From the NCBI GenBank assembly GCA_037179385.1, contig CM074181.1, forward strand, positions 51,470,297 to 51,534,296: a stretch of 64,000 nucleotides of DNA. Reading direction: 5' to 3'. The stretch is from Holothuria scabra. Taxonomy: Eukaryota; Echinodermata; Holothuroidea; Aspidochirotida; Holothuriidae. The notes beneath the pieces were generated by a model, which saw only the letters and a program-made list of their open reading frames with translations, was not told the origin of the DNA and ran no database searches. A program made the translations under genes and the position numbers. Shown one piece after another: positions 57,921 through 64,000 of this stretch (the first letter of the stretch is position 1; each line of letters begins with the position of its first letter).

Positions 57921-58798
57921 GACCTCGTTGTATATTTTGTGTATAATATACTGTATGTAAAGACTGTAACGCTTCAAACGCCTGTGCGTAGGCTAGATGA
58001 TCTTTTGTGTCAAATTCTTAATGTTTTCTAGTAAGTTGTCACTTCAGATCACTGTGGTTTAGGTAGGCTACAGTAATTGCCAAGAGGTCTAACTTGCTCT
58101 ATAAAGAAAAATGAAAGTTGTAATGTTAAATTTGAGTCCACTGCCTGCATGTCCAGTGTCCCACCATGGCTGTACAAAAATATTTTGCCTAGCCTAGGCC
58201 TAGGCTATAAAGTCACAGGTTGTCCCAGTGTTGTACAGTATACAAAGGTCTACAGGTAGTTTAAATATAAAAACAAGGTAGGCTAGGTCAATTTCTCATA
58301 TACCATAGGCTTTGCACAAAAGTATGTAAGATTTCCCAATTCCTACCTTATACTTAGTTTTATGTCTTCAAATTTCTCAAAGACATTCTCATAACCTCTT
58401 CTGATCAACTAAAAGAATTGCCTAATTTTATTCAAAACAAAAGGCTCATATCAAATGCAGAAAATCTCAGGATAAACCACCATTTGGTTAAGTGTGCACC
58501 ATTAGTTGAGGCCAGTAAACTTTGCTAAGTAATTATTTCATAATTGTGTGGAGACCTATATAATGGCAGAACTGAATTCATTCAGGGAAATTCCCTTAAG
58601 GTAGTGTGATGTCATCATTGTCATGAATCTGAGACAAGTGAAACCAAGTGGTGGTTCATACTGAATGCAGTGAGTTTTTCTGCATTTGTTATGATGTCAT
58701 TCCATGTTGGTCACTCTCATGTTAGTGTCGTAATGTCACATGTGCATGTAATGGATTTACTACTGGATATATCTGAATGTACATGTATGGGGCCTGTG
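57921..58798. other. Gene-free stretch
   Basis: CCTAGCCTAGGCCTAGGC-type words lie near 58188. No exon is recognised. Confidence 0.4.
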
Positions 58799-58925
58799 AA
58801 TTTTCCTCCTAGCAAAGTCCCCCCTCCAAGTTTCCCCCTACAAAGTCATCTCCTTGGCCAACAAATTTAACCCCGGACAAAGTTAACCCGTACAAACTGA
58901 CCCTGTAACCAATTCGCCCCCTTAG
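58799..58925. repeat. Degenerate CAAAGTCCCCCC minisatellite
   Basis: Units of 14-17 bp such as GCAAAGTCCCCCCT, CAAGTTTCCCCCTA and GGACAAAGTTAACCCGTA repeat about eight times with drift. The style is that of the arrays at 49221 and 52878. Confidence 0.65.
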
Positions 58926-59389
58926 TTAAAAAATTCACTCCTTAATTCATAATTTTCAAAAGTGTAATTTTCTTTTTTGGGGTAATAAAAAGAAAATGTC
59001 TTCACCATCTACAGTAAACAGATAAAAGCATTGATCTAAAAGTTGGGTGCACATGCTATATATGTCAGTATTTCACTGGCCAAGTTAATTAAGATTGGCA
59101 GGTATATTTTCAGTTTGTACTGCTGTAAGTTCAATAGAATTACCCTTAAAAAACAACTTTAATATCTAACAAAGGTGCTAAGACCGAGGAGCTTCTGGGC
59201 GCTTTGCCCCTGGAAACCTTCAGGGGCCCTAAGGTGAGCCCCTGGGCCCAACCCATTGGCCCTTGTGCTTGGTGGCCCCTCTGGCACCACAGAAAAATTC
59301 TAGCACTAGCAGTGCTCCTCCTGCAAAATGAGTTGTGCCACCTCATTGTCCCACTAGAATGAAAAATCTAGTGATGCCCTTGGGGTCAC

Positions 59390-59900
59390 TGGGGTCCAAG
59401 TCTGAAAATTTTGTGTCACATCATATAAGGAAGGAAGCTTGAATAGATTACATACTTGGAATGTGGATGTGTTATAGAGGCAAAGAACACTATCATTTTT
59501 GGTGAATGCAAAGGCCATGTGGGGTCACCGGTCGTCAAAGTCTGAAAAATGCATTTTCCCCATATCTGGAGGTAGGAACCTTGGACACATTTCATATTTT
59601 GTTTATGGAGGCATAATGTTGAGGAGCAGGATTCTCTTGTTTTTGGTGGAGGTCAAAGGTCATTTAGTGTCATAAGGGGTCAAAATCTCAATGTGTTTAC
59701 AATTTGATTTCTCAATGTTGGAGTCCTGCATACTCTAAATTTCACACATATTATGTGGATGCAATATACTGCATAGTGAGCAGAACCCTAGTTTTTGGTG
59801 GTCAAAACTCATCTAGGTCTCTCAGGGTCCAAATCTCTGATCCTGCTTTACACAATATCTCAATGTAGGAAGCTTGGATGCCTTTCATACAGTATTTATA
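59390..59900 (+). repeat. AGGTCA minisatellite (array B), upstream of GTF3C1
   Basis: Units of about 125-150 bp carry TTTTTGGTGGAGGTCAAAGG (59640) and related words. The element AGGTCAAAGGTCA is a perfect DR1. It is the same family as array A, in the opposite orientation. AGGTCA-containing units go on inside GTF3C1 intron 1 (for example 60810-60822 and 60970-60977). Confidence 0.72.
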
Positions 59901-60294
59901 CTATGTGGATGCTTTATGAAACACTGTCAATTTGAAAAAAAAACAGACTACATTTCAGCGGCAAGGAATAATGGAGCCTTTTGGCTTTCTGGTTTCATAT
60001 CCTTCTCCCTCTTTCATTTAATTCTAACTAAGAGACCAAGCATTGTTTACAGTAACCACAGATTTAACCTGTTAAAGCCACCATGCCATACACTGTATTG
60101 TTTGATCAAGTCTTGAGCTTGCAGAAGAAAAGTTTTTAGCTTGCAGAAGAATTAAGCCAACAAAAGTTCTTGTGCATTAATTTATTTTGTTTTTGTAAAT
60201 ATTCCAGATTCCCTTAGAGCTTCTCTTAGAGCTTCACTGTCCATCTATCTTACCAGGGGATCCTACATTAGACCTTCTGACTTCTGTCTCTCAG

Positions 60295-60357
60295 GTTAAA
60301 AAATGGATGAAATTTTTGATGCCTGTCTAGAAGAAGTTGCCCTGGAAGGTTTAGATG
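60295..60357 (+). CDS. GTF3C1: GTF3C1 exon with start codon (TFIIIC largest subunit, N-terminus)
   Basis: The ATG at 60303 opens MDEIFDACLEEVALEGLDG, which closely follows the start of human GTF3C1 (VALEGLDG is identical). The exon ends at 60357 and is followed by the strong donor GTAAGT (60358-60363). It leaves one base of a codon, so the intron is phase 1. A pyrimidine-rich CTTCTGTCTCTCAG ends at 60294, so the ATG exon probably starts at 60295 and an upstream 5' UTR exon exists. GTF3C1 is the B-box-binding subunit of TFIIIC, which recruits TFIIIB and RNA polymerase III to tRNA genes in the nucleus. Only the first 19 residues are here. Confidence 0.88.
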
Positions 60358-62254
60358 GTAAGTAGATCCATTGTTTTTTCAATGACAGCCTTAGCCATGT
60401 CAGTGGACCTCGTACCATACAGTATAAATAAATGCCCATGTTTATGAAAATGTCATGCCTTTGAGGGGTTTATAATCTCAATTCAATTTTGGTAATGGCA
60501 AGTATGTTGAAGGTCACATGGGATTGTTAGAGTTAAAAGTGTAAAAAAATGCAAAAGCCTTCATGCCCTTGTGGTTATGACCAAAAATTTTCAAATTTGT
60601 CAGGCCTGTTTTTCAGATGGCAGGTCATCAAAGTTGTACTTTTGAAACAGGAAAATGGTCATAATGGGTCAAAAAGAGCTCCAACAAAAGGTCAAAGAGT
60701 GTAATCATGCAAAATTCTAAAACTGTATGAGGTTTATTGCAAATTTTTGCAGATGTAGCAATTGTCTCTAATACATGAAGTTTATCAGTGTTGCACTCTT
60801 TTACATAGGTCAAAGGTCATATGGGATCATGTAGAGGTTAAAGAGTAGAATAAAACGCATAGTCCTTCTCCTTACAGGGGTTATACGACTGTGTTTGGTA
60901 TTTTCATGAAATGTGACAGTCAGAGTGTTCAGTGGCTTGTGTGACATAAAAGGTTTGCTTCTGAAGTTGACCAAAGGTCATTTGGTTTCATATACAGTAG
61001 ATGTCAAATTGTAAATCTCATATGGGGCTAACTAAAAGTGGAAGTGTTGATGAGTCATGAAAGTTGTGCTTTTGAAGTTGGTCAGAGGTCATTCTAGTCA
61101 TGCAGAGGTCAAATATAAAGTCAAGCAATGGCCCCTTACTGTTACAGTAGGGGTAACGTGCATCAAATACAGTCTGTGTTGACATCAAATATGGCCAGTG
61201 TTAAGTTGATTGTGATCATTTTGGATCATCAAAGTTGTCATCTCTTGGAAGTATGTGGGATCATAGACATATCAAACAATAAAATCACTTCTAATCTTTC
61301 CATAATATGGTTACATAAAGACTTTATAAAAGTAAGAGCTCTGCATTGTTCAGTAGATGATGATGGATGATCATGTTTCCACTTTTGAATCATGCAATGG
61401 GATCACGCAATAGCTGTCAACTTCTAGGAAATGTACTTGAATCTCATGACGTTCACAGGAGTGGCCGATCAAGTCCAATGGTGGGTTAATATCAAGGTGT
61501 ACTTTTAAAAAGGTCATTGGTGGTTCAAGGAGTCAAACACTCAAATCCAGCAAAACCATTTTCCTAGCAGACAGTTTGTTCAAATCTTATTAGTTTTGGC
61601 TAGAGTATTCAGTGGATGATGAGTGATGGATCAGTATTATATTTTGCTCTAAAAATGGAACTGACTACCATTGTGCATGATGCTCTGCGTAAGCAATGGA
61701 TTAGGGTAAACAAGCAGTGAGCCAAAACTGCTTAGTTCAAATTCACCTGAGGTAAGAATGAAATGGAATGTATGTTTAAAGGGGACCCATTGAGTGGATA
61801 TCAATAACTGAATGAGATTGTTAAAGGGTCACTACCACATGACAATGCTTGTGGTTGACATAATGAGCCAAGTTTCATATCCAGTAGTTACCGAAAAAGT
61901 TAAAATATTGAATTTTGTCATGTGTAGACTTGAAAAAGTGTCTGGTCACAAATTTTTGAAAACTGGATTGAACCCATATAAAGTACTCACTCATAAAACA
62001 GTTTCTTGCATGTAGGTCTAAGTTTGACCATTTGTCATTTGTATGTGAAGAAAATTTTTCCGGTTTGGAAAAAATGTTGAATTTCCTGAACCAACTCAAT
62101 GAGCCTCTTTAGCATTTTTAATTTTAGTTTTCCTCTTAAACTAGGTATGGTAATTTCAGTATCAGAACAAGCGTGCCTTTGGTTTCTCAACTTTTTTTTT
62201 TTACTATCCACTCTTTTGCACTTTACAGGACATCTCTTTTTCTTCCCATATCAG
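60358..62254 (+). other. GTF3C1: GTF3C1 intron 1
   Basis: GT at 60358 and AG at 62253-62254 (TCTTCCCATATCAG) bound 1897 bp. Inside are AGGTCA-rich repeat units (60480-61110), a SINE body fragment (CTCTAAAAATGGAACTGAC, about 61649-61735) and MITE family 4 copy 2 (61777-62110). Confidence 0.85.
61777..62110. mobile_element. CATTGAGTTG-ended MITE, family 4, copy 2
   Basis: It starts AAAGGGGACCCATTGAGTGG and ends CCAACTCAATGAGCCTCTTT. It is colinear with copy 1 at 52338 and lies in GTF3C1 intron 1 without touching either splice site. Confidence 0.78.
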
Positions 62255-62475
62255 GTATTACTGTAAATGCTTTTTGGATGAGACTTGAAAACAGGGAGCC
62301 CAAGTTTTGCCTAAAACTTGATGTATTTTCAAAAACTGCCATCTGGGAGAGACTAAGTACGTCCCTGGACATTGAATTTTTTAAGCTGCCTGCAGCCAGA
62401 GATTTGCCTACTCTTCCAACTGAAATAAGAAAGCTAGATCCTGTGACAGGCATTATCCTTGTGAAAAAACCAGCT
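62255..62475 (+). CDS. GTF3C1: GTF3C1 second coding exon
   Basis: This 221-bp exon completes the split glycine codon (G plus GT) and continues ITVNAFWMRLENREPKF...FFKLPAARDLP...EIRKLDPVTGIILVKKPA, ending in phase 0 before GTAAGT (62476-62481). It lines up with human GTF3C1 residues of about 19-90, where the pattern is GLDG..L.ALW.RLE..., a winged-helix-like segment, then (E)EIDLETGIL. Joined to the previous exon it gives 92 codons with no stop. Exon 3 is not found before the window ends and must lie beyond 64000. The neighbouring open frame upstream (from 62173) is intron read-through. Confidence 0.9.
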
Positions 62476-64000
62476 GTAAGTTTTATTGTTGTACAGGGAT
62501 TGATGTGTTTAATAAGTACATTAAATCTAAAAGAATGCTTGCAATTACTGTATCATAAAATTTTGAGCCTGCAAAAAATGATATGCTGCACTATGTTCCT
62601 CTTATTAAGTGTGTAGACTAGAAGCAATAAATCCAGGTTCATTGAGTTTCCTAGTGATGGGATCATGGGAAAAGTTTCCCTGCATTAGAGCCTACTTTAA
62701 CTTTGTCTTATCAACTTATTAGCCAGATACAGTAGGTATATTTCAGGTACAGTAGGGCCTAGCCAGCTGTAAGCAGGCTATTTCATTGTGTTTCAGCTAC
62801 TACATTTAAAAACCAAAAATCTTACTTACGCTACTATGAATAATACTATATTCGTCTTCCAACGGCTTCATTGCTGAGCAGTCAACATTTTCAACTGAGT
62901 TATATGGCATACCTACGGTATACAGTAGCCTGCCAACTTTCTATTGAATCTCATTTACGACCACCAAAAATGACGTCACGTCAAAAATTAAAATACTAAA
63001 TTACATCTGATGTAATAGGTAATATACGTGCATCGAATGTATAGCCTGGTACACATTTTCCATGTACAAAAGCTAATTAGGTTGTTCGCCATTTGTTGTA
63101 TCAGTTGTATGTGTGAAAATACACTATTCATACTTGTTTTGTGTACCATGTGATGATCTCATGTTTACTAATTTGTCCCTCAAAATACGGGATTCCTGTA
63201 AATGGAAAGTTGGAAACTGGGCGAAGGTTTGCAGACTGTGTATTATACTGTTTAGGCTACTACAGAGTCTGCTCCGCAGGCTAGGTAGAGCTTTGTATCT
63301 AAATAGGAAGTGGCTGTGCTCTTGAATCATAGATTTTTCCAAACCAGAATTCATTAATTTTACCTTTTAAATGATTTGGTAAAAAATAATTATTTCTAAT
63401 TAATCAGTAGTATGAGTCTGAAATTTTCAGTCATATTGACTTTGTGCAAAATGAATTCAGGCGGAAAATCCAATTAGTTACAGAACCATAAATCAAGTGC
63501 TACATTCGTGTGTGAAGCTCCAATTCCATTTATTTAGTGTTGTAGTAATCAAGGTGCAATTTTTACGTTTGGTTTGGAAGTATTAGCATAAGTTGAATTA
63601 ATTATTAAAAAAAAGTTTTAACAGTAGTTAAAGTTGAGCAACATCTCCTTGGTTTTATTTTGAGTGGTACATTATTGTACAAAGCACAGTATTTGAAACC
63701 TTGTGTCTTTGTTGTACTTATCATGTAAATTTCATTTCTGTGGTGAACTATTCTACACCATTGCTGTTTTCCAGTAGAGTGCAAATTTTATTACCATATC
63801 AAATACATATACAACAGGGATTTAGCTTTAGTGGGTGGTGCTGGGCAGTGGCACTCATGGCTCCAAATTCCCACCCAGCAATTCAGGCAAATACACCTAT
63901 CCCCACCCACCACAGATATTCCTGATGAGACCTAAAGTTAGCACCAGCTTCACTCACAAAAGTAAAGTGAGGTAAAAAAATGAAAAGTTAGTGGCAGAAA
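62476..64000 (+). other. GTF3C1: GTF3C1 intron 2, beginning
   Basis: It starts with the donor GTAAGT. I found no following exon with an acceptor and a recognisable continuation of the GTF3C1 protein in the last 1.5 kb. No bounded repeat is recognised in it. Confidence 0.6.

Noticed and set aside
2800..61600. CRISPR array or other prokaryotic defence locus among the many tandem repeats
   Set aside because: Repeats drift in sequence and length, lack unique equal-length spacers, and the genome is clearly eukaryotic.
62173..62616. 147-codon frame at 62173-62616 as a complete protein
   Set aside because: Only 62255-62475 matches GTF3C1. The ends are intron sequence outside clear AG and GT splice sites.

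Overview
This is a eukaryotic, gene-poor, AT-rich stretch of animal genome, packed with old mobile elements. There is no operon structure, no bacterial-style gene packing and almost no long reading frames. Spliced exons, CR1/L2-like and L1/Tx1-like LINE remnants, solo LTRs, hAT-like and TTAA-flanked miniature elements, a tRNA-derived SINE, and frequent AGGCCTA words together suggest a marine deuterostome invertebrate. An echinoderm is my best guess, but the species is not determined by anything seen here.

Two protein-coding loci can be supported. At 13914-16313 (+) there is a 799-codon uninterrupted frame for a protein with a NERD-type nuclease motif set followed by a superfamily 1-like helicase/P-loop NTPase. 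At the right edge (60295-62475, +) lie the first two coding exons of GTF3C1, the largest subunit of transcription factor TFIIIC. They are joined by a phase-1 intron, and the rest of the gene runs out of the window.

Layout. 0-2.7 kb: no gene. 2.8-4.4 kb: a roughly 150-bp tandem repeat carrying AGGTCA half-sites. 6.0-8.9 kb: a TTAA-flanked MITE, a TTCGGAATAACG array, a SINE and a 238-bp palindromic element. 10.4-11.4 kb: a 540-bp composite microsatellite that appears to have grown from the tail of an L2/CR1-like LINE. 13.3-16.3 kb: a LINE tail abutting an inverted U2 snRNA fragment, then the nuclease-helicase gene. 16.3-22 kb: a diverged tandem duplication of non-coding DNA; its second copy carries an inserted CAG..CTG element. 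23-44 kb: three related solo LTRs with 4-bp target duplications, a 1.6-kb hAT-like element with a perfect 8-bp target duplication, and a 5'-truncated L1/Tx1-like LINE with a 15-bp target duplication. 44.8-47 kb: a piggyBac-like MITE and a degraded CR1/Jockey-like LINE. 49-58 kb: degenerate minisatellites, further MITEs and an 0.8-kb imperfect inverted repeat. 59-64 kb: a second AGGTCA array and the start of GTF3C1.

Most short open frames in the window are chance or repeat-derived and are left out. Identifications rest on reading motifs and comparing segments by eye. No database search was run.
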